A stretch of DNA of 64,000 bases from Mycobacterium sp. ACS4331 (GTDB lineage: Bacteria; Actinomycetota; Actinomycetes; Mycobacteriales; Mycobacteriaceae): positions 62,001-126,000 of the forward strand of contig NZ_LZHW01000013.1 in NCBI RefSeq assembly GCF_001667265.1. Direction: 5' to 3'. The notes under the pieces are model-generated. The model searched no databases. It worked only from the letters and a program-made list of their open reading frames with translations, and was not told the origin of the DNA. Positions 8,970 to 17,074 of this stretch are shown here, one piece after another (positions within the stretch are counted from its first letter, which is position 1; the number at the start of each line of letters is the position of its first letter). A program made the translations under genes and the position numbers.

Positions 8970-11069
8970 GTGGTGGCGGGGGACTGGCAGCCGTGCATCG
9001 CGGCCGTCACAGCCGGCCGTCCGGGGGTGCCCGCGGGAAGCGTGCGCCGAACCGGCGTGCTGGCGAAGCTGTCGGCGTCTCGAGACGGGGATCTGGTGGT
9101 GGTCACGGCCCCCGCGGGCTACGGCAAGACCACCGTGACGGTGCAGTGGGACGAGTCCGACGATCGGGTCTTCGCGTGGGTACCGGCCGACACCGTCGAC
9201 CACGGGTACGTCCACCTGCTGCGGCACATCGAGTCACTGGCTCAGGCCGGCACGCGGGTCGTCGTCATCGACGATGTGCACACGCTGACCTCGACGCGTG
9301 CGGTCGCGGCCCTGCAGGCGCTCGTCGACACACCCCCTGCGTCGTTGATCGTGGTCCTGGTGGGGCGCGCCGCACCGCTGCTCCACCTGGCCCGGCGCCG
9401 GCTTTCGGGTTCTGTCGTCGAGGTCGGAGCGCAGGATCTGGCGATGTCCGATCGGGAGGCGACCGAGACCTTCGTCGGCGTCGCGGGCCCATGCGACGCG
9501 GCGATGCTCGCGACGGTGCTCGACAGATGTGAGGGCTGGCCCGCCGGAATCGCGCTGGTCGGCATGGCGACCCGGGGCGGCGCCGATCCCGTGACCGTCA
9601 CCGGATGCGACGCGTTGGTCGCGGACTATCTGGTCGAGGAGGTGCTGGGATCCCTGGATGGCGAGTCCGTGGACTTCATGATCGAATCGTCGATCCTGGA
9701 GCGGTTCAGCGCGTCCGCGCTGGACGAGGTGCTCGACCGTGTCGACAGTGCCAGGCGACTGGAGGCCATTCGGGTCGCGGGCCACCCTCTGCTGGTTCCT
9801 CTGGACCGCGAACGCGCCTGGTACCGCTGGCACCGGCTGCTGGCTGATCTGCTCCGTGCGCGCGTGCTGGCCCGCGACCCGGTGCGGTACCGCGACCTCG
9901 CCAGAAGGGCGTGCCGCTTCCTGACGGAGCAGGGTGACATCGACGGTGCGGTGCGCCAATCCCTTGCGGCGCAGGATCGGGCGCACGCGGCGGCACTTGT
10001 GGGCCGTGATGCCATCCGACTCGGATTCGACGGGCACACAGCGATTCTCGCTCGGCGCATCGGTCTTCTGGATGAGCGCACGGTGGCCGAGTATCCCGAC
10101 GCCGCGATCGCCTCGGCCTGGCTCGGTGTCCTGCAGGGCGACGCCGAACTCATCCAGCGCTCACTGCAGTCGGCCGTCCGTGCCGATCGTGGCCAGCCGA
10201 TGTCCGATGGCACACCGTCGGTGAGTGTCGCTGTGGCCCTGGTGGGTTCACTCGTCGGGGTTTCAGGTGTGCACGCTGTGCTGCGGCACGCCGAGACCGT
10301 GCGCAGCGCCTGCGAGGACATCGGGAACCCGTGGTGGGGGGCGGCGACGGTGATGAAGGGGGCGGCCGAGGCGATGCTGGGCCACAGCGCCGCCGCTCGA
10401 GAACTGTTGGAGTCCGCCCTGCCCACGCTGGCCGAGCTGCCGGGGTTCGAGGCCGCCGCACTGGCGCACCTGGCGCTGCTCGACCTCGGCGACGGTGACG
10501 ACATCGGCTGCGTCGAACGCAGCGCCGCGGCCCGGCGCATCGCCGATACCCACGATCTCGGCGACGTCGTCCCGATGGTCGTGGTGTACGCCACCAGCGC
10601 GGTGACCGCGGCGCGGGTGGGTGACGTCGGCGCGGCGCGGGAAGCCGTCGTGATCACCGAGCGGCTGCTGGCCCGGTTGGGCAGTCTGTCCGCCCGCACC
10701 GCGCTGTTGGGGCACGGGCTGCTGGCGTGGACTGGGGCCGTGATCGGGGATCGCGACACGATGCTGCGGCATCTCGCCGAGGGTGACCGCGCACTCCGTC
10801 GCGAGCCGGGCGCGCTGGGTCTGAGCCGCAGGCTTGACCGGGTGCGCGCACTGGCCTCGCGTGGGCGCCGCCAGCCGTTGACGGCTGCCGAATTGCGTCT
10901 GCTGCCCCACCTGGCCACGCATCTGTCGCTGCAGCACATCGCGGATGAGCTCACGATCGGGCGGGAGACGGTCAAGAGCCAGGCGACGTCGATCTACCGC
11001 AAGCTGGATGTGGCGTCCCGCGGTGAGGCGGTCGCCGAGGCCAGGCGGACCGGGCTGCTCTCCGGTTAG
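8970..11069 (+). CDS. LuxR-family transcriptional regulator with STAND ATPase domain (MalT-like)
   Basis: A 699-residue regulator: an N-terminal P-loop NTPase (Walker A APAGYGKT about residues 47-54, Walker B VVVIDDVH), a middle region that looks like helical repeats, and a C-terminal LuxR-type helix-turn-helix over the last 60 residues (LTAAELRLL ... IADELTIGRETVKSQ ... YRKLDV). This is the MalT/AlkS-type STAND architecture, where ligand binding triggers ATP-dependent oligomerisation and DNA binding. I placed the start at GTG 8970 because of the -10 box at 8958; an upstream ATG at 8907 would put the promoter inside the gene. Target genes are unknown. Its neighbour across the terminator is the DyP operon, but no evidence ties them. 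Confidence 0.82.
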   Translation: MVAGDWQPCIAAVTAGRPGVPAGSVRRTGVLAKLSASRDGDLVVVTAPAGYGKTTVTVQWDESDDRVFAWVPADTVDHGYVHLLRHIESLAQAGTRVVVIDDVHTLTSTRAVAALQALVDTPPASLIVVLVGRAAPLLHLARRRLSGSVVEVGAQDLAMSDREATETFVGVAGPCDAAMLATVLDRCEGWPAGIALVGMATRGGADPVTVTGCDALVADYLVEEVLGSLDGESVDFMIESSILERFSASALDEVLDRVDSARRLEAIRVAGHPLLVPLDRERAWYRWHRLLADLLRARVLARDPVRYRDLARRACRFLTEQGDIDGAVRQSLAAQDRAHAAALVGRDAIRLGFDGHTAILARRIGLLDERTVAEYPDAAIASAWLGVLQGDAELIQRSLQSAVRADRGQPMSDGTPSVSVAVALVGSLVGVSGVHAVLRHAETVRSACEDIGNPWWGAATVMKGAAEAMLGHSAAARELLESALPTLAELPGFEAAALAHLALLDLGDGDDIGCVERSAAARRIADTHDLGDVVPMVVVYATSAVTAARVGDVGAAREAVVITERLLARLGSLSARTALLGHGLLAWTGAVIGDRDTMLRHLAEGDRALRREPGALGLSRRLDRVRALASRGRRQPLTAAELRLLPHLATHLSLQHIADELTIGRETVKSQATSIYRKLDVASRGEAVAEARRTGLLSG

Positions 11070-11101
11070 CGCCCCAGGTGGTGACGCGCGCCCCGCTGAC
11101 A

Positions 11102-11148
11102 CCGCACTGAGGGCGGGAAGCCCCCTCGACCTCCCGCCCTCAGTGCGG
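11102..11148. terminator. Bidirectional hairpin terminator
   Basis: Perfect 17-bp inverted arms (11102-11118 and 11132-11148) separated by a 13-nt loop lie between the convergent LuxR regulator and DyP operon. There is no U-tract, as is usual for mycobacterial hairpin terminators. Confidence 0.75.
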
Positions 11149-11162
11149 CCTCACCGCAGTGA

Positions 11163-12173
11163 TCAGGCCATGGTCGCCAGATTGCGCCAGAGAGTCCGCA
11201 GGCTGTCCGTGCCGCCGAACAGCGTCGTGAAATGGGTCGAGTCGATCAGCACGATGTCACCCGCGCGGTCGCCGCCGGGCGGCAGCCAGATGACGGCGTT
11301 GAACTCGGTGTTGCCCGCGGCGGTGAACGGGTGCGGGCGGTGCGGGTCGACACGCTGTCGGCCGAGCACCCGCACCTGCTCGCCCTCGGCGGCGGTCACC
11401 TCGTAGTGCGGCAGGTGCTGGTGGAAGCTCAGCGTCGGGACGCCGTTGAGCAGCCCGAGTCCGTCGAGATCACCGAACACCGTCAAGGGTGCGATGTCCT
11501 TCGTGCCGTGCACCACAGCGGGGCGCAGGCCCCAGATGTTGCGCACGGGCACGTTGAGGGCGGACATCAGGGACCTGGTGTAGCTGCTGAACCGCTGTTG
11601 GCGCGGCACCAGGCGGTCCCCGTGGTGTTCGTACTCCATCTGGCGCACCGCCAGGTCGTCGGTGAAACCCACATCGTGGTGGGGCGCCAACAGAAGGCAG
11701 GTCCCGTCGCGGCGCAGCCAGTCCCGGAGTGCCTCCACCTCATCGGCGCCGGCCTGCAGTCCTGACACCAGATGGTCAAGACCGAACACCATCAGTGTGT
11801 CGGTGTCGGCGAGAATCCGCTCGTCGATCGGCTGCGGGTAGCCGGCCTGATCGACGCGCTGAAAGACCGCCACCGGGTGACCGGTGACCGACCCCACGAG
11901 GTCCTGGAAGCTCAACGTCGAGCGGTGGAACAGTTCAAGGGTGCCCGCGACGCCCTGCAGGAAGTTGGCGGCCTCGAACTCGGGCGTCTCATACGACGGG
12001 TACACGACGTTGCGGACTTCGGTCATGGTGGAGAACCGATTGGCCATCGCAGCCGGATCCCGCTGTGCCTCCCACGGATAACTCCACGTCCAGTAGATGC
12101 TGATGCGGCGGTGGCCGTCGTGAATGCGGTGCTGGTGGTTCTGGTTGTAGGTGCGGGCGGGTCGGAGAGTCAT
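11163..12173 (-). CDS. Conserved hypothetical protein, third gene of DyP operon
   Basis: A 336-residue soluble protein I do not recognise. There is no signal peptide and there are no membrane segments. Hydrophobic strands followed by HH or HD pairs (LLLAPHHDVGF; LMVFGLDHLVSG) suggest an alpha/beta fold of the glutamine-amidotransferase-like or ThuA-like kind, but no catalytic triad can be assigned with confidence. It begins at ATG 12173, overlapping the DyP stop by one base (TGATG); an alternative GTG lies at 12176. Overlaps along the whole operon imply co-translation with the peroxidase, so a role in supplying or processing its substrate is a reasonable inference only. Confidence 0.7.
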   Translation of the reverse strand: MTLRPARTYNQNHQHRIHDGHRRISIYWTWSYPWEAQRDPAAMANRFSTMTEVRNVVYPSYETPEFEAANFLQGVAGTLELFHRSTLSFQDLVGSVTGHPVAVFQRVDQAGYPQPIDERILADTDTLMVFGLDHLVSGLQAGADEVEALRDWLRRDGTCLLLAPHHDVGFTDDLAVRQMEYEHHGDRLVPRQQRFSSYTRSLMSALNVPVRNIWGLRPAVVHGTKDIAPLTVFGDLDGLGLLNGVPTLSFHQHLPHYEVTAAEGEQVRVLGRQRVDPHRPHPFTAAGNTEFNAVIWLPPGGDRAGDIVLIDSTHFTTLFGGTDSLRTLWRNLATMA

Positions 12174-13504
12174 CACTGCCCCCGGGGTGTCTGATCGGCG
12201 AGGTGGCGCAGCGCCCGCATCCCCGGAAGAAAGAAATATGCGCCGCCGCGCAGCGTGGTGAATGCGGGGATGCCCTTGTGCACCTTACGGATCGGACGCT
12301 TCGGGACGGTGAAGTCCAGCGTGCCGTCCTGGGTGCCGCAGATCGGATCGTGCTCATTGCCGAGCTCGTGGAACGTCCTGTCATTGATCCACACGTTCTG
12401 CGCGAACTCGAACTGGCGCACCAGGCTGGCGCAGATGATGAAGGCCGCGATGCCGCGGTCCACCCCGTCGTCCGGTGCGCCCTCGGGGAGTGCGGGTCCA
12501 TAGGTGGCACCGCGTCGTATCATCCTGCGCCGATTCATGTAGTGCGCGGTGTCGCGCGGGTTGAGCCGACGTGCGTGTGACCCAAGAGGACAGGCGTATC
12601 CCAGCGGATCCATCTCGCCGTAGTTGAAGTCGTTGCTGCGCATCGGGTCTGCGCCCAGTTCCGGGTCATCCGCGGTGGGGGCCAGCACCAGCGGTGCGCC
12701 GCTGCGCCAGCGGCCCATGAACTTCGCGGCCAACAGCTCCTGCTGGTCGGGTGTCTCGGCATGGGACAGCAGGTACTCCCGGAACGTGCCGACATGTTCC
12801 TGCAGGCGGCGATACGCCATGAAGCTGCCGTTGCGCGAGAGCACCTCGGGCTGCGGCAGAGTGGTCACGGGTCCGTCCTCGTCGGGATAACCGAGGATGA
12901 ACTCGCCGGCAGCCAGGGGCGCTCCGGAGCCGGGGGTGGGCTCCTCACCCGAGCCGGCGATGACCGGTTGTGACAACCGGTCGCGGAATCCGAAGTGGTC
13001 GTGGGCGTAGTTGAACGGGGGATTGGCGTTGAGGTCGAGGTGCGACAGGCTGCGCACCCCGGGACAGCGGGCCAGCAGTCCGTCATGCTCGCCGACGCAG
13101 CGTCGGTACTCCTCATCGTCACGGGCGAACAGGATCGCGATGGCGTGCAGATTCTCGTCGGCCAGACCACCCACCCAGTGCTGCGGCGCGTTGGCTCCGG
13201 TGTCGCCCAGGATGTCCGCACGCGCGGCCATACCTTCCCGGAACTCGTCCGGGAAGGTCGCGAGGTCGCGTTCGGGCACGCCGAGCGCGCGCAACCCACT
13301 GTGGGTGAACGCCAACGTGACCCAGCGTTTCGACCGGTCCATCGTGTCGCGGACGTCGGCCGCGGACTGCGCCGTGTCCAGCAGTTCGGACAACCACTGC
13401 CGGCCCGCGGTCGCCGAGTCGAAGGTCAGGAACTCATAGCGTCCCGTCATGGCCGGAGTCCGGGTCAACAGGATGTGCTGGATGTCGTCGAGTTCGAGGT
13501 TCAC
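12173..13504 (-). CDS. DyP-type haem peroxidase
   Basis: A 443-residue dye-decolorising-type peroxidase. Family marks: GFRD followed by RLSQP with the distal Asp (about D175), and the proximal haem His in CPLGSHARRLNPRD (about H310), followed by an Arg-rich RRMIRRGATYG segment matching the distal Arg region. No signal peptide or Tat motif is visible, so it is probably cytoplasmic or encapsulated. It is longer than the roughly 330-residue DyP carried in mycobacterial encapsulin loci and is closer to the longer DyP classes. I chose GTG at 13504, which overlaps the upstream stop (GTGA); the longer frame would begin inside the preceding gene. Middle gene of a three-gene operon. Confidence 0.88.
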   Translation of the reverse strand: MNLELDDIQHILLTRTPAMTGRYEFLTFDSATAGRQWLSELLDTAQSAADVRDTMDRSKRWVTLAFTHSGLRALGVPERDLATFPDEFREGMAARADILGDTGANAPQHWVGGLADENLHAIAILFARDDEEYRRCVGEHDGLLARCPGVRSLSHLDLNANPPFNYAHDHFGFRDRLSQPVIAGSGEEPTPGSGAPLAAGEFILGYPDEDGPVTTLPQPEVLSRNGSFMAYRRLQEHVGTFREYLLSHAETPDQQELLAAKFMGRWRSGAPLVLAPTADDPELGADPMRSNDFNYGEMDPLGYACPLGSHARRLNPRDTAHYMNRRRMIRRGATYGPALPEGAPDDGVDRGIAAFIICASLVRQFEFAQNVWINDRTFHELGNEHDPICGTQDGTLDFTVPKRPIRKVHKGIPAFTTLRGGAYFFLPGMRALRHLADQTPRGQ

Positions 13505-14061
13505 TGCATCTGATCGAGCATGTCGGAGAACGCGGCCTTGAGGCGCAGGGCCTTCTTGATCTCGTCGGCCGTGACGTAGGGGTATTCGCCGTATTCCAGG
13601 AAACTCGGGCACTGATGCGCCCGAACGAAGTCGATGAAGGCCTCCGGGTTGGTCTGCCAGTCCTCGGGGAATCCCTCGAGGTTGGTGAACACCGTGGTGA
13701 TGCCGGTCTGACTGAACAGCCGGACGGCGTCCTCGGTGTATTTGTCGAAGTCGGTGTCGAAGATGCCCTGATATTGAAAATGCAGTCCCGAGCCCACGTC
13801 GAAGAGCACCCAGCGCAGGTAGTGCAGCCGCAGCGGAGCCAGCACGTCGGGTGAGGCGGCGATGGCCTCCTCGATCTGCTTCCCGTATGCCCGCACCGCC
13901 TCCTCGCGGCCCTCCTTCACCTTGGCGATGATCGAGAACCCATAACAGGCGGGGGTGCGGGGGAAGACGGGGCCGTACCGGCCCCGCTCAAGATCGAAAT
14001 ACCCCTCCGGCGGAATGGCCTTCGCGGCGGGCCTGGACCAGGCGGGTTCAGTGTCGGGCAT
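13501..14061 (-). CDS. Conserved hypothetical protein, first gene of DyP operon
   Basis: A 186-residue soluble protein with no recognised domain and no signal peptide. The middle (YGFSIIAKVKEGREEAV ... FDTDFDKYTEDAVRLF) has the beta-alpha-beta rhythm of ferredoxin-like small haem or antibiotic-monooxygenase domains, which is also the fold of each DyP half; this is a weak structural guess. ATG at 14061 follows a good purine-rich site (GGAGAGAG). It is the promoter-proximal gene, overlapping the peroxidase start by 4 nt, and the palindromic motif at 14127-14149 sits 66 nt upstream. Probably a partner or electron or substrate adaptor of the peroxidase (inference). Confidence 0.72.
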   Translation of the reverse strand: MPDTEPAWSRPAAKAIPPEGYFDLERGRYGPVFPRTPACYGFSIIAKVKEGREEAVRAYGKQIEEAIAASPDVLAPLRLHYLRWVLFDVGSGLHFQYQGIFDTDFDKYTEDAVRLFSQTGITTVFTNLEGFPEDWQTNPEAFIDFVRAHQCPSFLEYGEYPYVTADEIKKALRLKAAFSDMLDQMQ

Positions 14062-14126
14062 CGTCCACTCTCTCCGGGTGTGTGGTGGATGGTTCGGATG
14101 TTACGACCGGCGCTGCCCTCTCCACG

Positions 14127-14149
14127 TCCCCCAATTCGGGGGAGGACAC
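14127..14149 (-). promoter_or_regulatory. Palindromic motif upstream of the DyP operon, with -10 box
   Basis: Read on the minus strand this is GTGTCCTCCCCCGAATTGGG then GGA: arms TCCCCC/GGGGGA around a 5-nt spacer. Exactly 23 nt downstream lies TAACAT (14103-14098), a TANNNT -10 box about 30 nt before the expected leader and ATG. A near-copy (20 of 23 bases) with the same 23-nt spacing lies at 14612-14634. By this geometry the motif would span about -58 to -36, a normal activator position. Confidence 0.6.
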
Positions 14150-14290
14150 CGGGGGCGGCCAAGGCTTCGGACCCGAATGGTGGTGTGTGGGCCTCGCCTG
14201 GGAATAAGCTGAAAGGCTGTGGCGCCGAGAGATGCTCGGCCTGCACACGATGATTGAGCACTGTTGCGGCGCCGGGCGGGAGTCTGCGCG

Positions 14291-14575
14291 ATGGACAGAA
14301 GAAGCGCGACAGTTCTGGTGACATTCGTCGCGGTGGCCGCGGCAGGCCTGGGGGTCGCTCCGGCGGCTTCGGCGGACTGCACCTTCACCCGGGGGACGAT
14401 GATCTGCTCGGACGGCGGGCCGCCGAAACCCTCACCCCAGGTGACCGGAAGCGGACCGCAGCAGCCCTCGGTCACCCAGCGGGGTTCGTTCACGCCCTAC
14501 CCGTGCACCATCGACTGGTTCTGCGAAACCGACTACGGGATCGGAGTCGGCGACGCACTCTACGGTCACAACTAG
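14291..14575 (+). CDS. Small secreted protein, paralogue A (PYPC motif)
   Basis: 94 residues: a clear Sec signal peptide ending in ASA before DCTF, leaving a mature chain of about 65 residues with four cysteines and the motif PYPCTIDWFCETDYG. The protein at 14701 has the same plan (ADC, GT, CS, PYPC, DW, C), so the two are tandem paralogues. Four conserved Cys suggest two disulfides. No known domain is recognised. A TAAGCT box at 14205-14210 could be the -10. The start at ATG 14291 gives the best signal peptide. Confidence 0.75.
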   Translation: MDRRSATVLVTFVAVAAAGLGVAPAASADCTFTRGTMICSDGGPPKPSPQVTGSGPQQPSVTQRGSFTPYPCTIDWFCETDYGIGVGDALYGHN

Positions 14576-14611
14576 TCGAACTCGCCGGCGCACTTCGTGA
14601 TCGACCGAGCT

Positions 14612-14634
14612 GTGTCCTCCCCCGTTCTGGGGGA
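14612..14634 (+). promoter_or_regulatory. Second copy of the palindromic motif, upstream of secreted paralogue B
   Basis: GTGTCCTCCCCCGTTCTGGG then GGA repeats the motif at 14127-14149 with three changes, all in the spacer. TATCTT (14658-14663) lies 23 nt downstream, the same spacing as at the DyP operon. A transcript would start near 14670 and carry the GGGGGAAG ribosome-binding site before the ATG at 14701. Confidence 0.6.
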
Positions 14635-14700
14635 TGACGACGCGTCATAAACGGACATATCTTCGGCATCAGTTGTGGTCGCCGGGGGAAGCGGGTGCCG

Positions 14701-15045
14701 ATGCGTGTGGCAGTGATGGTGTCGTTGCCGATACTCGCGGTGGGGATATCGGTGGTGGCCGCCCCCGTTCCCGAGGCTGCTGCGGACTGCGTCACGTCTG
14801 GAGGGACGACGTTGTGTTCGCAGGGGGATGCGCGCGGCACGGACACCGGGCAGGGGCCCGGTTCGGGGCCGGTGGTGCCCTATCCGTGCGATCTCGACTG
14901 GTACTGCGATGATTACGGCTGGTCCTTCGGCGTGGTGCTCGACCCCGGCGACAACGGCCCCGGCGCCGGGGCGCGTCCGCCCCGGCCCAACAACGATCTG
15001 CCGGGACGGGGCGGCGGTGGCGGCCGGGGTGGCGGCCGCAGATGA
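14701..15045 (+). CDS. Small secreted protein, paralogue B (PYPC motif, Gly/Arg-rich tail)
   Basis: 114 residues: Sec signal peptide (MRVAVMVSLPILAVG ... AAADC), then the PYPCDLDWYCDDYG motif shared with the gene at 14291, then a low-complexity C-terminus rich in Pro, Gly and Arg (last 30 residues). The basic Gly/Arg tail is absent from paralogue A and could bind polyanions or nucleic acid outside the cell (inference). I chose ATG 14701, at 9 nt from a GGGGGAAG site; GTG 14695 is possible but too close to it. No known function. Confidence 0.75.
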   Translation: MRVAVMVSLPILAVGISVVAAPVPEAAADCVTSGGTTLCSQGDARGTDTGQGPGSGPVVPYPCDLDWYCDDYGWSFGVVLDPGDNGPGAGARPPRPNNDLPGRGGGGGRGGGRR

Positions 15046-15183
15046 CGGGCACAACGCGAAACATGCTGCGGTGCAGAATGTTCAGAAGATCACCAGGTTG
15101 TCAGCAATGGCCCATTCGGGCACTGTCTGGTCTACTGTGACCGGCAGCGGCGGCGTCGTGAGGACGGGGTGAAGGAGTTGAAG

Positions 15184-15519
15184 ATGGGATTCTTCGGTAG
15201 AGCGTGTGGCACGGCGGTCATCGCGGGTGTGGTCGCCTTGGGCGGCGCACCGGTCGCGCTGGCTGAACCGCCCAACTGCTCGGCCGCCGACCTGGCGAGC
15301 GTCATGTCGGGCGTCACGGCCGCGACGTCGGATTATCTGTTCACACACCCGGACGTCAACGCGTTCTTCACCGGACTCAAGAACGTCAACCGCGACGAAC
15401 GCCGCGACCAGATCACGGCGTACCTGGAGGCCAACCCGCAGGTGCAGAACGACCTGAGGGGCCTCAGGCAGCCCGCGGCGGATTTCCGCGCGCGCTGTGA
15501 CGCGCCCATGCCGGAGTGA
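15184..15519 (+). CDS. Secreted hemophore-related protein
   Basis: 111 residues with a signal peptide cleaved after VALA; the mature part begins EPPNCSAADL and includes a Cys near each end, GVTAATSDYLFTHPDVNAFF, and an acidic/basic helix. This matches the mycobacterial hemophore-related family (Rv0203-type, TIGR04529), small helical secreted proteins of which some bind haem. It sits downstream of the two secreted paralogues on the same strand, but a 138-bp gap suggests its own promoter. Haem binding itself cannot be read from sequence; the Tyr/His ligand set of Rv0203 is not obviously complete. Confidence 0.75.
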   Translation: MGFFGRACGTAVIAGVVALGGAPVALAEPPNCSAADLASVMSGVTAATSDYLFTHPDVNAFFTGLKNVNRDERRDQITAYLEANPQVQNDLRGLRQPAADFRARCDAPMPE

Positions 15520-15526
15520 ACGCGGA

Positions 15527-17074
15527 CTAGCCGAACTGCACGCCCTGCGCCAACGGCAGGTCCGAGGAGTAGTTGACGGTGTTGGTGGCGCGGCGCATGT
15601 AGGCCTTCCACGCGTCCGACCCGGATTCGCGGCCGCCGCCGGTCTCCTTCTCGCCGCCGAACGCGCCGCCGATCTCGGCGCCCGAGGTGCCGATGTTGAC
15701 ATTGGCGATGCCGCAGTCGGAACCGTCGGCGGCCATGAACCGCTCCGCTTCGCGGATGTCGGTGGTGAAGATCGCCGACGACAGCCCCTGCGGCACAGCG
15801 TTGTTCAGGGTGATCGCCTCGTCGAGGGTGTCGTAGGTCAGCACATACAGGATGGGTGCGAAGGTCTCGTTGTGCACGACCGCGGTCTGCGACGGCATGC
15901 GCACCACGGCGGGGGAGACGTAGAAGGAGTCGCCGTCGTCGCCGTGACGCTGCCCGCCGATCACCTCACCGCCGTCGGCGCGGGCCTGCTCCAGCGCACC
16001 CACCATGTCGCGGTAGGCGCGCTCGTGGATCAGCGGCCCCACCAGCGTGCCCTCGGTGAACGGATCCCCCACGGGCAGAGTGCGGTACGCCGTGACGATG
16101 CGTGACACCAGTTCATCGACCACCGACCGGTGCGCGATCAACCGGCGCAGTGTCGTGCAGCGCTGGCCCGCGGTGCCCGCCGCGGAGAACACGATGCCGC
16201 GCACCGCCAGATCCAGGTCGGCCGACGGAGTGACGATCGCGGCGTTGTTGCCGCCCAACTCCAGCAGCACCCGTCCGAACCGCTGCGCGACCCGCGGCCC
16301 GACCTCGCGTCCCATGCGCACCGACCCCGTGGCGCTCAACAGCGCGACCCGCGGATCGTCCACCAGGGCCTCGCCGACCTCGCGGCCGCCGAGGAGCAGC
16401 CGGCTCACCTCGACGGGAGCACCCACATCCCGTGCGGCCCGGGAGATCAGCGTCTGGCACGCGACGGCCGTCAGCGGGGTCAGCTCCGATGGTTTCCACA
16501 CCACGGTGTCGCCGCAGACCAAGGCGATTGCGGTGTTCCAGGCCCACACCGCAACCGGGAAGTTGAATGCCGTGATCACACCGACCACGCCAAGCGGATG
16601 CCAGGTCTCCATGAGGCGGTGGCCGGGGCGCTCGGAGGCGATGGTCCTGCCGTACAACTGCCGGGACAGTCCGACGGCGAACTCGCAGATGTCGATCATC
16701 TCCTGAACCTCGCCCAGCGCCTCGGAGGTGATCTTGCCGGCCTCGATGGTGACCAACTGCGCCAGCTCGTCCTTGTGTTCGGCCAACAGTTCGCCCAGTC
16801 GGCCGACGAGCGCTCCGCGCACCGGTGCCGGTGTGGTGCGCCACGTCGTGAATGCCCGTCCCGCCTGCGCGACCGCGGTGTCGGCATCGTCTGCACCGGC
16901 CTCGGTCAGCGAGAACAGCACGTCGCCGGTGAGGGGCGTGCTGGCCTGGACGCCACCGGCACCCGGCGCGCCGAGCGTGAGGTCCGCGCCGACCGCGCGT
17001 AACGCGGCCTCGGCTCGCTCGCGCAGGTCTTCGACGCTGGGGACGGTGATCGATGTGGACTCCATGGTGGTCAT
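15527..17074 (-). CDS. pcd: L-2-aminoadipate semialdehyde dehydrogenase (piperideine-6-carboxylate dehydrogenase)
   Basis: A 515-residue NAD(P)-dependent aldehyde dehydrogenase. It shows the ALDH glutamate in LELGGNNAAI, the catalytic Cys in AGQRCTTLRR, and FNFPVAVW in the coenzyme fold. The orthologue in M. tuberculosis is Rv3293 (pcd), which oxidises the semialdehyde formed by lysine 6-transaminase to L-2-aminoadipate; lat lies 1.8 kb away here, supporting the role. ATG 17074 overlaps the hglS-like stop (ATGA), so the two are coupled. An N-terminal extension in the same frame lies inside hglS and is not coding. Confidence 0.9.
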   Translation of the reverse strand: MTTMESTSITVPSVEDLRERAEAALRAVGADLTLGAPGAGGVQASTPLTGDVLFSLTEAGADDADTAVAQAGRAFTTWRTTPAPVRGALVGRLGELLAEHKDELAQLVTIEAGKITSEALGEVQEMIDICEFAVGLSRQLYGRTIASERPGHRLMETWHPLGVVGVITAFNFPVAVWAWNTAIALVCGDTVVWKPSELTPLTAVACQTLISRAARDVGAPVEVSRLLLGGREVGEALVDDPRVALLSATGSVRMGREVGPRVAQRFGRVLLELGGNNAAIVTPSADLDLAVRGIVFSAAGTAGQRCTTLRRLIAHRSVVDELVSRIVTAYRTLPVGDPFTEGTLVGPLIHERAYRDMVGALEQARADGGEVIGGQRHGDDGDSFYVSPAVVRMPSQTAVVHNETFAPILYVLTYDTLDEAITLNNAVPQGLSSAIFTTDIREAERFMAADGSDCGIANVNIGTSGAEIGGAFGGEKETGGGRESGSDAWKAYMRRATNTVNYSSDLPLAQGVQFG

